From Lachnospiraceae bacterium (lineage in GTDB: Bacteria; Bacillota; Clostridia; Lachnospirales; Lachnospiraceae), in NCBI GenBank assembly GCA_017442865.1, contig JAFRXK010000051.1, positions 1-39,408 of the forward strand: a DNA stretch of 39,408 bases, written 5' to 3'. This document shows, one piece after another, positions 1-8,485 of the stretch (position 1 is the stretch's first letter; the number at the start of each line of letters is the position of its first letter). Made by a program: the position numbers and the translations under genes. The notes below the pieces were generated by a model. That model had not been told where the DNA came from and did not search any database. It was given only the letters and a program-made list of their open reading frames with translations.

Positions 1-6
1 ACGCAC

Positions 7-35
7 TTGCGTAATAAATGGAATTATGTTATAAT
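7..35 (+). promoter_or_regulatory. Probable sigma-A promoter for the GTPase operon
   Basis: TTGCGT at 7-12 and a perfect TATAAT at 30-35 are separated by 17 bases, the optimal spacing. The -35 box matches TTGACA only in its first three bases. The GAGGAG ribosome-binding site and the ATG at 72 follow about 35 bases later, so the leader is short. The first 12 bases (ACGCA-CT-TGCGT) also form a small inverted repeat over the -35 box, cut by the window edge. Confidence 0.55.
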
Positions 36-71
36 AAAATAAATTAAATTTTTTGAGGAGGAGAGAATAAT

Positions 72-896
72 ATGTTTTTAAATCAAAATGTCAGTTGGGG
101 AGAAATTAGGGAAAAGCTTAAAAAAGAGGGTGTTAATGATAAAGATATAGAATCTATGTCGAAAGAAATTCAACGTAAAATGAAAGAAGTTGAACCTCCT
201 ACAATCGCTATTATAGGTTTTACTGGTGTAGGTAAGTCATCAACTTTAAACGCATTATTTAATGCTGGTCAGGAAACAAGTGATGTTAGGGCTTGTACTC
301 AGATAGCAAAGAAATTTCAAGGAGATTTAGAACCATATACCGGCTCTAAAGGTGTAGTAAACATATATGATATGCCAGGATTGGGAGAATCAATAATTAA
401 AGATAAAAAGCATTATAAAATATATAAAGAAATATTGCCAAAAGCAGATGTTATTGTATGGACTTTTCATGCAGAGGATAGGGCAATGACGCCTATGCAG
501 CAAGCATTACAGACTTTAATTAAAAATATAGGCTTTGATTTTACTAATAGAATGATTTTTGCAGTAAATAAAGCAGATGCAATAGCGCCGGGGGAAGAAG
601 CGTGGAATCATAAGTTTAATATTCCTAGTCAAGAACAAAAAAATAATCTTAACGATTTTGAAAATTATATCAGAGAGAGGGTAAATGAGATTTTCCCAAA
701 ATGGAATGGCCCAATAATAAGTTATAGTGCAAAAAGAAGATATCATCTGGATCAACTTATGACAGCCATGGTGTCTGTCATGCCTAAAAACAAGATGTGG
801 GTTTTAAATAATTTAGCTGATGTTGCTGATTATACAGAGTTTATGCCAAAAGAGTATCTGTCATATATTAAATCCTTGACGGAAAAAAAGAAATAA
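72..896 (+). CDS. Small P-loop GTPase (Era/YfjP-like, MMR_HSR1 fold)
   Basis: A 274-residue GTPase. All guanine-nucleotide motifs are visible: P-loop GFTGVGKS at residues 49-56, a candidate switch-I Thr near residue 76, DMPG at 100-103 (G3), NKAD at 166-169 (G4) and SAK near 220 (G5). About 45 helical, charged residues precede the G domain and only a short segment follows, so there is no KH domain as in Era and no long dynamin stalk. Related stand-alone GTPases such as YfjP are often found on mobile islands; their role is poorly known. The start is supported by GAGGAGGAG about 8 bases upstream. It heads an operon with the next two genes (12-base and 3-base gaps). Codon use is far more AT-rich than in genes from 1861 onward, which suggests transfer. 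GTPase activity is well supported; the cellular role is unknown. Confidence 0.85.
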   Translation: MFLNQNVSWGEIREKLKKEGVNDKDIESMSKEIQRKMKEVEPPTIAIIGFTGVGKSSTLNALFNAGQETSDVRACTQIAKKFQGDLEPYTGSKGVVNIYDMPGLGESIIKDKKHYKIYKEILPKADVIVWTFHAEDRAMTPMQQALQTLIKNIGFDFTNRMIFAVNKADAIAPGEEAWNHKFNIPSQEQKNNLNDFENYIRERVNEIFPKWNGPIISYSAKRRYHLDQLMTAMVSVMPKNKMWVLNNLADVADYTEFMPKEYLSYIKSLTEKKK

Positions 897-908
897 GGAG
901 AAAATGTT

Positions 909-1181
909 ATGAATGAAATCACTATCGAAAGTCCGGAATTTCAAGCAATGTATGAGGAAATATCAAAACGCGCTGAGGCTATTCGAAAAAGAGAAGAATT
1001 AAGCGAAGAATCTTTTAGAAAATGGATTTGTGAGGCGGTTGAGACATTAGCCAAGAAAATGGGCTATCACATTCAAAATATATATGAATTTACATTAGAT
1101 ATGGAGTATAGCTTTAAGAAAGGCTTTAATGCTGGCAGAGAAGCGGCACGTAAGAATAGTTATAGAAATAGAAAGGAATAA
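909..1181 (+). CDS. Hypothetical 90-aa helical protein in the GTPase operon
   Basis: I do not recognise a family. The product is small, charged and predicted almost wholly helical, with Glu/Lys-rich stretches and no signal peptide, membrane segment or cysteine cluster. It begins 12 bases after the GTPase stop behind an AAGGAG site and ends three bases before the zinc-ribbon gene, so translation of the three is probably coupled. The AT-rich codon use matches both neighbours and not the rest of the window. An adaptor or regulator of the GTPase is a guess from position only. Confidence 0.65.
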   Translation: MNEITIESPEFQAMYEEISKRAEAIRKREELSEESFRKWICEAVETLAKKMGYHIQNIYEFTLDMEYSFKKGFNAGREAARKNSYRNRKE

Positions 1182-1184
1182 AAA

Positions 1185-1592
1185 ATGAAGATACCATTAC
1201 CATTTCCTAAATGTAAAAAGTGTAAAAAAGAAAGCCCGCAAGCTTATCATAAAGACTGTGGAGGTGTATTACTTATTGAAACAAATAATGATTATGTTAG
1301 CTGTAAGAGATGCAAAGAATCATGGGATATATGGGATTCGAAGTATTATTGTTCGTGTGGAAATGTATTTAGCGCTAAAAGCGTAAAGAATACATTAATT
1401 GAAGTCTTGGCTTATTGTAAAGTCTGTGCAGAAGAATTAGAGGCACAAAGATATGCAAAAGAAACGAGAAAAAGGATAGCTGATGATTCGTTAAGAGGTT
1501 TTTTAAATGCGTTTTTAGAGAAAATAGGATATGGCCTGGGTGTTGCTGTTGAAACAATAATAAATACTGTTATTTCATATTTCCTTAAGTAG
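1185..1592 (+). CDS. Zinc-ribbon protein with hydrophobic C-terminal helix
   Basis: A 135-residue protein of unknown function. Cysteines fall at residues 10, 13, 25, 40, 43, 56, 58, 78 and 81, mostly as CxxC or CxC pairs, which is the pattern of two zinc ribbons in the first 85 residues. A basic helical linker follows (about 86-105). The last 25 residues are largely hydrophobic and glycine-containing, able to form a membrane anchor or an amphipathic insertion helix. It is the last gene of the AT-rich three-gene operon and is followed by a strong terminator. A sensor or adaptor placing the GTPase at the membrane is possible, but nothing in the sequence proves it. Confidence 0.65.
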   Translation: MKIPLPFPKCKKCKKESPQAYHKDCGGVLLIETNNDYVSCKRCKESWDIWDSKYYCSCGNVFSAKSVKNTLIEVLAYCKVCAEELEAQRYAKETRKRIADDSLRGFLNAFLEKIGYGLGVAVETIINTVISYFLK

Positions 1593-1695
1593 GATAAAAG
1601 CATTTAAAATCTCCAGATGAATATTTGCACACTTAATATTATAAGTATTATAAGGCATATTTACATAGATATTCTAATAAATTTCTATCGTCAAT

Positions 1696-1750
1696 AAAAG
1701 ACATATTTCATGTTTTGTGTTATTATATAAGCATGAGATGTGTCTTTTTT
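1696..1750 (+). terminator. Intrinsic terminator after the GTPase operon
   Basis: A 17-bp stem pairs 1696-1712 with 1732-1748 (two G-U pairs), closing a 19-base loop, and ends in a run of T at 1744-1750. This separates the AT-rich operon from the peptidase gene. The stem is long and AT-rich. Confidence 0.75.
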
Positions 1751-1860
1751 AATTATATATGAAGATACTGTGTAGTTTGATGTAGATAGTTGAAAGCCGC
1801 AACATAGTTTGCGTGATTTGTTAAAGAACTTTTTGACAGATAAATTTTCGGAGGAGATAT

Positions 1861-4131
1861 ATGAGAAGCGTGAATAAAAAAAGCATTTGCATTCTGCTGA
1901 TAATGGTTTTAGTGGTTTCGGCGTGCTCCTGCGGCTCGTCGGGAAGCAAGGAGCAGCTGGCGTGGAACAGCAAGGCAGTGACGGCTGCGGAGAATGACAG
2001 CAGCGAGCTTACCAGATTTACAAGGCTGAATGTTGATGATGACGGCAGGCTGATTATTGACAGAAAGATGCGCGATAATGAGGTTCCTATGGGGCAGGCG
2101 GGAACCTGGAGCGTGTTTGTGTACATATGCGGCACAGACCTTGAGTCTGATGACGGAAGCGCAACGCTGGATTTGAGGGAGATGATGAAGGTAGGCTCTG
2201 ATGAGAAGCTGAACATTATTGTGCAGACCGGCGGTGCAAGGTCGTGGGATTTGAGAGGCATTTCGAGCAGAAAGCTTCAAAGGTATCGTATAAATGAAGG
2301 CGGTAAGGAGCTTTTGTGCGAGGGAACGAGAAAGAGCATGGGTGCGGCGGATACGCTGTATGAGTTCCTTTCGTGGGGAGTTGAGAATTATCCGGCGGAG
2401 CATATGGCGTTTGTTTTGTGGAATCACGGAAGCGGCAGCATCAATGGCGTGTGCTTTGACGAGCTGTACGATGACGACAGCCTTTATGTGACGGAGATAG
2501 AAGAGGCGCTGACGAGGGTTTATGATGAGATGACCTGCAGATTTGAGTTTGTGGGCTTTGATGCGTGTCTGATGGCTACTGTCGAGATGGCAAATATGCT
2601 TGTACCTTATGCAAAATATCTGATAGGCTCAGAGGAGGTTGAGTCCGGCTACGGATGGGACTATAAAGCATTTCTGGGCTTTATAAAGAAATACCCTGAC
2701 AGTTCGATTTCAAAGATTGGAGAGGTTATCTGCAAAAGCTATTACGCTCACTGCGAGTACACGGGTGAAGAAGACGAGGCAACCCTGTCGGTCATAGATT
2801 TATCGAAGACAGATGATTTCCTTGTCGCCTTCAATGATGCGGCGCACAGCCTTTCTGAGCTGTCATCTGATATTTCGGGCATTTCGGTTATAAGCAGGGC
2901 GGTGTCAAAGGCTGAAAACTACGGCGGGAATAACCAGATTGACGGATACACAAACATGGTGGACATTGGAGATATACTGCTGCAGCTGGAGGATAGTGTG
3001 CCATGCTGCAGGGATGCTTATCTGCTGCTTAAGGACATGGTCGTATATAAGGTAAACGGCAAGAGCTGCCCTAAGTCGAATGGTCTTGCAGTATACTATC
3101 CGCTGTGCGTACAGGGCAGCAGCGAGCTCAATATTTTGAGAAATATATGCATAAGCCCTTATTATATGAACTTTATCGAGACAGTCGCTTACGGTGCGCA
3201 GAACGGTGATATAGATGATTATAACGGAAGCGACTGGAGCGACAGCGATTATTATTATGAAGATGGTTTCGGGTTTAATGATAATTTTGCAGATGAGTAT
3301 GATTATGGTATCTGGGATGGCTGGTTTGAGTCAGATGATGACGGCTGGTATACTACAGACAACAATTATATTGATTTCAAGGTCAAGCCTTATGTCAATA
3401 ATGACTGCGATTATACAATGATTATTGCCGAGAAATCCCTGGACTACGTGCAGTCGATAAGATTCGCGCTGTTTAAGGAGAATGATGAAGAAGAGCTTAT
3501 TTACCTTGGAAATGATAATGCTGTTGCGTTTGATTTAGATACAGGCGAGGTATTTGATTTATTCACGGGAGAATGGCCTATGCTTCCTGACGGACAGATG
3601 CTTGCAATCTATCTGTCAGAGGAGGGCAGTGATTATAACATTTACTCAATCCCTGTTATGCTTAATGACAAGGAAATGAATCTAAAGGTCAGAATGGATC
3701 TTGATTACTCTAATGTGTTCGGCAGCTTCAGCGTGCTAGGAGTCTGGGAGGGCATAAGCGAGAGCGGACAGGCTGGCAGAAGTACCCTTACTATAAATAA
3801 GGGAGATGTCATCCGTCCGGTTTATGAAACCTTTGATGATAAGAAAATTTATGGCGATGAATATATTGCCGGCGACGATTTTAATATAGAAGTCGGAATG
3901 CTGGAGGATGCATATTACAGCTATACATATGAGATAATTGATGTATTTGGCAATTCAACATTTACTGATGAGGCTGTGTACCATATTGAAGGCGGAGTAA
4001 TATATGGCGTGCCTGATGAAAATGCTGATGAATACGATTCCTATTACAGTGACTATAATGTAGATGAACCGGAAAATCCGGGTCAAAGTATCTGGAACGG
4101 CTCATACGACGGCTGGGGCGAGTTTTATTAA
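1861..4131 (+). CDS. Clostripain-like cysteine peptidase (C11), lipoprotein
   Basis: A 756-residue lipoprotein. The N-terminus has a basic start, a hydrophobic helix and a lipobox ending in Cys22 (VVSAC), so it should be anchored on the outer face of the membrane. The peptidase domain covers roughly residues 60-430. The likely catalytic dyad is His189 in WNHGSG and Cys236 in FDACLMA, both diagnostic of the clostripain family, which cleaves after Arg or Lys. After it comes a low-complexity stretch rich in Asp, Tyr, Gly and Trp (about 445-505), a beta-rich C-terminal domain, and a second Tyr/Asp-rich tail (about 720-756). The start is preceded by GGAGGAG. It is followed 27 bases later by recJ. 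The peptidase call is firm; the substrate is unknown. Confidence 0.9.
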   Translation: MRSVNKKSICILLIMVLVVSACSCGSSGSKEQLAWNSKAVTAAENDSSELTRFTRLNVDDDGRLIIDRKMRDNEVPMGQAGTWSVFVYICGTDLESDDGSATLDLREMMKVGSDEKLNIIVQTGGARSWDLRGISSRKLQRYRINEGGKELLCEGTRKSMGAADTLYEFLSWGVENYPAEHMAFVLWNHGSGSINGVCFDELYDDDSLYVTEIEEALTRVYDEMTCRFEFVGFDACLMATVEMANMLVPYAKYLIGSEEVESGYGWDYKAFLGFIKKYPDSSISKIGEVICKSYYAHCEYTGEEDEATLSVIDLSKTDDFLVAFNDAAHSLSELSSDISGISVISRAVSKAENYGGNNQIDGYTNMVDIGDILLQLEDSVPCCRDAYLLLKDMVVYKVNGKSCPKSNGLAVYYPLCVQGSSELNILRNICISPYYMNFIETVAYGAQNGDIDDYNGSDWSDSDYYYEDGFGFNDNFADEYDYGIWDGWFESDDDGWYTTDNNYIDFKVKPYVNNDCDYTMIIAEKSLDYVQSIRFALFKENDEEELIYLGNDNAVAFDLDTGEVFDLFTGEWPMLPDGQMLAIYLSEEGSDYNIYSIPVMLNDKEMNLKVRMDLDYSNVFGSFSVLGVWEGISESGQAGRSTLTINKGDVIRPVYETFDDKKIYGDEYIAGDDFNIEVGMLEDAYYSYTYEIIDVFGNSTFTDEAVYHIEGGVIYGVPDENADEYDSYYSDYNVDEPENPGQSIWNGSYDGWGEFY

Positions 4132-4158
4132 AGTAATTTTGCATAAAGAGAGATAAAT

Positions 4159-5889
4159 ATGAAAGAAAAATGGATGGTTTACGCCAAGAAGGCGGATTTT
4201 GACGGGATATCGAAGCGGTTTGGAATCGACAAGGTGACTGCGAGAATCTTAAGGAACAGGGATGTTTACAGTGATGAGGATATCAGGATGTACCTTGAGG
4301 GGGATATGTCATCATGCCACAGTCCGCACCTGATGAAGGACGCCGACAAGGCGGCGCATATTATAAAGGAAAAGATAGAGGCTGGTGCGCGCATAAGAAT
4401 AGTCGGGGATTATGATGTGGACGGTGTCTGCTCGACCTTCATATTGTATAAGGGATTGAAGGCGCTCGGCGCGCATGTCGATTATGACATTCCTGACAGA
4501 ATCAGGGACGGGTATGGTATAAATATAAGGATAATTGAGGATGCTAAGAAGAGCGGGGTTGACACGATAATAACCTGTGATAACGGTATTTCAGCATATT
4601 CACAGATTGCATACGCAAAGGCGCTGGGGCTTACCGTGATTATTACCGACCATCATGATGTTCCGTTTGATGACAATGGCGAGGTGCTTCCGCCGGCGGA
4701 TGCGGTGGTAAATCCAAAGCAGAGGGCGTGCAGCTATCCATTTGACGGGCTGTGCGGCGCGGTTGTGGCGTATAAGCTTATTGAGATACTGTATGAGCTT
4801 TTTGCAACGGTAAATGTCCATAAAAATATGCTTACAGAGGCGGCGGGGCTGGCGACGGTTGCCGACGTAATGGTGCTTAAGGATGAAAACAGGGTAATTG
4901 TCAAAGAGGCGTTAAAGCTTATGAAGGAATCTGAGATTCCGGGAATACGCTGCCTTAAGGAGCTGAACAATTTATACGGTAAGGAAATCGGAGCATATCA
5001 CCTCGGTTTTATTATCGGACCGTCGCTAAATGCGGGAGGCAGACTTGATACCGCAAAAAAGGCGCTGGATTTGCTGCTTGCACCGAATGAGGCGGCGGCA
5101 ATGCCGCTTGCGGCGGAATTAAAGCAGTTAAACGATACGAGGAAGGAGCTTACGCAAAGGGGCATAGAGGAGGCTGTAAGACAGATAGAGGACAGCGGCA
5201 TAAAGAATGATAAGGTTTTCGTGGTTTATCTTCGCAACTGCCATGAAAGCATTGCAGGCATTATTGCGGGAAGAATCAGGGAGCTGTATAACCATCCGGT
5301 ATTTGTGCTGACGGACGGAGAGGAGCTTGTGAAGGGTTCGGGACGTTCGATAGAGGGCTATCATATGTATGAGGGCTTAAGCGAGGTAAAGGAGCTTTTA
5401 GAGGCGTTCGGCGGGCATCCTATGGCGGCAGGTCTTTCTCTAAAGCAGGAGAATGTAGAGACCTTCAGGGCAGCGCTTAATAACAATGCACAGCTTGATG
5501 AGGAAGCATTTACAAGGAAGATATGGATAGATGTACCTATGCCGTTTTCTTATGTGACAGAGCAGCTTGTGGAAGAACTTTCGGGACTTGAGCCGTTTGG
5601 AAACGGCAACGAAAAGCCTCTGTTTGCACAAAAGGGTCTTAAAATAAGAAGGGCAGGGCTCATAGGCAAAAACAAGAATGTCGCGAAGCTTATTTTATCA
5701 GATGCTGCAGGTGCATCGGTTTCTGCAGTCATATTTAGCGGTGCACAGGAGCTTATGGATGAGCTGAATCGAAAATTCGGTGAAAATTTTGAAGGAAAAG
5801 AGATTTCGGTAGTGTACTATCCGACAATAAACGAGTATAATGGTAATCGGACAGTCCAGATTGTAATACAGAATTATATGATAAGCTGA
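4159..5889 (+). CDS. recJ: Single-stranded-DNA-specific 5'-3' exonuclease RecJ
   Basis: RecJ degrades single-stranded DNA 5' to 3' in recombination, mismatch and base-excision repair. The DHH-family motifs are present: DYDVDG at residues 84-89 (motif I), a CDNG motif near 140-143, DHHD at 164-167 (motif III) and the DHHA1-domain glycine-rich motif GGHP with nearby GSGRSIEG around residues 390-425. The C-terminal part resembles the RecJ OB domain. At 576 residues it is of the shorter RecJ type and lacks the long C-terminal extension seen in some Bacillus homologues. Its start has a modest AAAGAGAG site. It lies between the peptidase and apt, probably partly co-transcribed with apt. Confidence 0.92.
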   Translation: MKEKWMVYAKKADFDGISKRFGIDKVTARILRNRDVYSDEDIRMYLEGDMSSCHSPHLMKDADKAAHIIKEKIEAGARIRIVGDYDVDGVCSTFILYKGLKALGAHVDYDIPDRIRDGYGINIRIIEDAKKSGVDTIITCDNGISAYSQIAYAKALGLTVIITDHHDVPFDDNGEVLPPADAVVNPKQRACSYPFDGLCGAVVAYKLIEILYELFATVNVHKNMLTEAAGLATVADVMVLKDENRVIVKEALKLMKESEIPGIRCLKELNNLYGKEIGAYHLGFIIGPSLNAGGRLDTAKKALDLLLAPNEAAAMPLAAELKQLNDTRKELTQRGIEEAVRQIEDSGIKNDKVFVVYLRNCHESIAGIIAGRIRELYNHPVFVLTDGEELVKGSGRSIEGYHMYEGLSEVKELLEAFGGHPMAAGLSLKQENVETFRAALNNNAQLDEEAFTRKIWIDVPMPFSYVTEQLVEELSGLEPFGNGNEKPLFAQKGLKIRRAGLIGKNKNVAKLILSDAAGASVSAVIFSGAQELMDELNRKFGENFEGKEISVVYYPTINEYNGNRTVQIVIQNYMIS

Positions 5890-5955
5890 CAGATAAGTAC
5901 ATATTTGCTCCCGTAAAGGGAGGTTAAGATTATATATAGCAGGAGGATTTTTATA

Positions 5956-6486
5956 ATGAAGAAAAAGAAGTTAGAGGATTATGTGGTTAGTATTCCGGAT
6001 TTCCCTGAGAAGGGCATTATATTCAGGGATATTACTTCTATTTTGCAGGATGCAGACGGACTTGCGCTTTCTATTGATATGATACTGAAAGAGCTTGAGG
6101 ATGTTGATTTTGACGTTGTGGTAGGACCTGAATCAAGAGGATTTATCTTCGGTATGCCTGTTGCTTACGCTTTGCATAAGTCATTTATACCTGTAAGAAA
6201 GAAGGGCAAGCTTCCGAGAGAGACAGTTGAGATGGAATACTCACTGGAATACGGCACGGCAACTATCGAGATGCACAAGGATGCGATTGTTCCGGGACAG
6301 AAGGTTGTTATCGTTGATGACCTTATTGCCACAGGCGGTACAATTGAAGCTATTATCAAGCTTATCGAGAGTCTTGGCGGCGAGGTTGTTAAGATTTGCT
6401 TTATTATGGAGCTTGCAGGACTTGAGGGAAGAAAGCGCCTTGAGGGTTATGATGTATCAAGCGCCATTACATACGAGGGCAAATAA
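5956..6486 (+). CDS. apt: Adenine phosphoribosyltransferase
   Basis: Apt salvages adenine by joining it to PRPP to give AMP and pyrophosphate in the cytoplasm. The 176-residue length is normal. The PRPP-binding signature VVIVDDLIATGGT lies at about residues 116-128, and the VGPESRGF motif near 55-62 and the RKKGKLP loop near 81-87 are characteristic of the family. AGGAGG lies nine bases before the ATG. In many Firmicutes apt directly follows recJ, as here, which supports both calls. The last codons and stop are the first copy of a 31-bp tandem repeat that continues into the intergenic region. Confidence 0.95.
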   Translation: MKKKKLEDYVVSIPDFPEKGIIFRDITSILQDADGLALSIDMILKELEDVDFDVVVGPESRGFIFGMPVAYALHKSFIPVRKKGKLPRETVEMEYSLEYGTATIEMHKDAIVPGQKVVIVDDLIATGGTIEAIIKLIESLGGEVVKICFIMELAGLEGRKRLEGYDVSSAITYEGK

Positions 6487-6582
6487 TTAGGCACCGTTAT
6501 ATATGAGGACTGATAAATCAGGTGCCATTACATATGAGGGCAAATAATTAAGGTGCCTTTACATGTGAGGGCAGATTATTTA
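6461..6582 (+). repeat. Four imperfect 31-bp tandem copies of the apt 3' end
   Basis: Copy 1 (6461-6489) encodes the last Apt residues and the stop. Copies 2 (6490-6520), 3 (6521-6551) and 4 (6552-6582) follow head-to-tail outside the gene. Each has the pattern ggygccNttacatatgagggc followed by an AT-rich tail; copy 3 is closest to copy 1. The direct reading is tandem duplication of the gene end followed by drift. No function is evident. Confidence 0.8.
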
Positions 6583-6648
6583 TCAGTTCCGGTATAAGGC
6601 AGATTGATGATTTAGACTATATCTTTATACGATGAAAGGGAGAAATTT

Positions 6649-7251
6649 ATGTATATTACTTGTTTGGATTTAGAGGGCGTGCTTGTTCCTGAGATTTGGA
6701 TTGCGTTTGCGGAGGCAACAGGCATTCCTGAGCTTAAGAAGACGACGCGTGACGAGCCGGATTATGACAAGCTTATGAAGTATAGAATCAATATCTTAAA
6801 GGAGCATGGTCTCGGTCTTAAGGAGATTCAGGATGTTATTGCGACAATTGATCCGCTGCCGGGAGCAAAGGAGTTTCTGGATGAGCTGCGTTCAATCGGA
6901 CAGGTTATAATTTTAAGCGATACATTTACCCAGTTTGCCGCTCCGCTTATGAAGAAGCTTGGCTGGCCTACGATTTTCTGCAATTCGCTTGTGGTATCTG
7001 ATAGCGGAGAAGTGACAGATTTTAAGATGAGGGTTGAAAACTCAAAATATACGACCGTTAAGGCATTGCAGGCTATAGGTTATGATACGATTGCAAGCGG
7101 CGACAGCTACAATGACCTTGGAATGATTAAGGCAAGCAAGGCAGGATTTCTTTTTAAGAGCCCGGATAAGATAAAGGAGGACAATCCGGATATTCCTGCA
7201 TTTGAGGAGTATGACGAGCTTTTGGCAGCCATTAAGGCGGTTATAGAGTAG
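6649..7251 (+). CDS. thrH: ThrH-type phosphoserine/homoserine phosphatase (HAD)
   Basis: A 200-residue HAD-superfamily enzyme that closely resembles ThrH of Pseudomonas, described as having phosphoserine phosphatase and phosphoserine:homoserine phosphotransferase activity. The nucleophile motif is LDLEGVLVPE at residues 6-15, with Glu in place of the usual second Asp, as is typical of ThrH. LSDT (near 88-91) and GDSYND (near 146-151) give motifs II and IV. The ATG at 6649 has a GGGAG site. It may supply serine or act in threonine metabolism, although no pathway genes adjoin it. The terminal codons start a 21-bp tandem repeat. Confidence 0.88.
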   Translation: MYITCLDLEGVLVPEIWIAFAEATGIPELKKTTRDEPDYDKLMKYRINILKEHGLGLKEIQDVIATIDPLPGAKEFLDELRSIGQVIILSDTFTQFAAPLMKKLGWPTIFCNSLVVSDSGEVTDFKMRVENSKYTTVKALQAIGYDTIASGDSYNDLGMIKASKAGFLFKSPDKIKEDNPDIPAFEEYDELLAAIKAVIE

Positions 7252-7297
7252 CGTCAGGCAGTTATAAAGCGGCATAAGGCAGTTATTAAGAGAATGT
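7235..7297 (+). repeat. Three 21-bp tandem copies of the thrH 3' end
   Basis: The motif aggcRgttat recurs at 7235, 7256 and 7277, an exact 21-base period. Copy 1 includes the last thrH codons and the TAG stop; copies 2 and 3 are outside the gene. Copies 2 and 3 share their first ten bases and then diverge. This is the second gene in a row with its 3' end repeated downstream. Confidence 0.7.
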
Positions 7298-7343
7298 TTT
7301 ATGTTCATGCCTTGACGTAAATCAGAGCGTTTATGGAGGTTAT

Positions 7344-8120
7344 ATGATTAGCAGTACTTCAAATCCACAGGTAAAATGGGTTACTGCCCTGCAGAAAAAG
7401 GCTAAGCAGAGACGAGAGGAGTCGCTCTTTGTAGTCGAGGGACTGAAGATGGTAATGGAAGCACCGGAGGATATGCTTGTAAGAGTGTATGCTACAGAGA
7501 GGTTTTTAAGCGAGCATGCGGATATGAGCTTTAAGGCAGAGCCGGAGACTGTGTCGGAGAATGTTATGGCAGCTATGTCAGACACTATCAGCCCGCAGGG
7601 CGTGCTTGCGGTTGTAAAGCAGCCTTCATACGATATAAAAGAACTGACAGACAGCACTGAAAATCCGCTGTTTATACTGCTGGAGAACCTCCAGGACCCG
7701 GGCAATCTCGGGACCATTTTAAGGACTGCGGAGGGTGCAGGCGTGAGTGCTGTTATTATGAGCAGCGACACGGTGGATATATATAATCCTAAGGTAATCC
7801 GCTCGACCATGGGCTCGATATACAGGGTGCCGTTCATATATACTGATGATATTTCAGGGACGATAGATGTGCTTAAGGAGGCCGGCGTAAGCATTTATGC
7901 TGCGCATCTTGCAGGAAAGAATGACTATGATGCGGAGGATTATTCGCATGCTTCAGGCTTTCTTATCGGCAATGAAGCCAAGGGCTTAAGTGATGAAATA
8001 AGCGCAAAGGCAGACTGCTATATCAGGATTCCTATGCAGGGAAGGGTTGAATCTCTTAACGCTTCTGTAGCGGCTGCGCTGCTTATGTACGAGGCCTTCA
8101 GGCAGAGAAAAAGCAGTTAA
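7344..8120 (+). CDS. TrmH/SpoU-family RNA 2'-O-methyltransferase
   Basis: A 258-residue SPOUT-class enzyme that transfers a methyl group from S-adenosylmethionine to a ribose 2'-OH in rRNA or tRNA. It has the N-terminal substrate-binding domain (about residues 1-100, starting with ISSTSNPQVKW) and the knotted C-terminal domain. Motif 1 is DPGNLGTILRTAEG near 118-131, motif 2 is IGNEAKGLS near 214-222 and motif 3 is SLNASVAAALLMYE near 239-252. The architecture matches RlmB/TsnR-like proteins annotated as TrmH family; the exact RNA site cannot be read from sequence. A terminator follows at 8241. Confidence 0.9.
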   Translation: MISSTSNPQVKWVTALQKKAKQRREESLFVVEGLKMVMEAPEDMLVRVYATERFLSEHADMSFKAEPETVSENVMAAMSDTISPQGVLAVVKQPSYDIKELTDSTENPLFILLENLQDPGNLGTILRTAEGAGVSAVIMSSDTVDIYNPKVIRSTMGSIYRVPFIYTDDISGTIDVLKEAGVSIYAAHLAGKNDYDAEDYSHASGFLIGNEAKGLSDEISAKADCYIRIPMQGRVESLNASVAAALLMYEAFRQRKSS

Positions 8121-8240
8121 TATTAACATGTGTTATACTTGAATATATTACCGGAAACAAGGACTGTTTTGACCTTTTACCGGAGCGTAAATGCATAAAA
8201 CGAGACAAATAAAATACAATATTGAAAAATTGTACTTCGT

Positions 8241-8270
8241 AAAAGACCTGTCGTAACAGGTCTTTTTGTT
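8241..8270 (+). terminator. Intrinsic terminator after the TrmH-family gene
   Basis: A perfect 10-bp stem pairs 8241-8250 (aaaagacctg) with 8257-8266 (caggtctttt) around a six-base loop and runs into T residues. Confidence 0.85.
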
Positions 8271-8392
8271 TTGCAGAAATTGTAGACGAGAACAGGTTAT
8301 ACGATTACGTAATTACAATATGTGTAAAAAGCAACTACTACATGTTGTATCGGCTATTGAAATATAGAGGTTATATAGTTGTATTGATGCCT

Positions 8393-8409
8393 TTGTAATA
8401 GTATTACAA
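8393..8409. promoter_or_regulatory. Palindrome upstream of the wall hydrolase promoter
   Basis: TTGTAAT-AGT-ATTACAA is a perfect 7-bp inverted repeat with a 3-base centre, about 75 bases upstream of the -35 box. The half site ATTACAAT also occurs at 8312-8319. It has the size and symmetry of a dimeric regulator site; no regulator is identified. Confidence 0.35.
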
Positions 8410-8485
8410 TTCATAAACTTCTAATGTCGAAAGTGGTACGGATTATGTAAAAAATATGGACAAATCAAGCCGGAGTGGTGGGGAC

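Noticed and set aside
1909..2427. 172-codon open frame on the minus strand inside the clostripain-like gene
   Set aside because: The + strand protein has clear catalytic motifs and a lipobox; the reverse frame has no motif or ribosome-binding site.
5910..5924. ctccc-gtaaa-gggag hairpin between recJ and apt
   Set aside because: Only five base pairs and no T tract; the right arm is simply a G-rich stretch.
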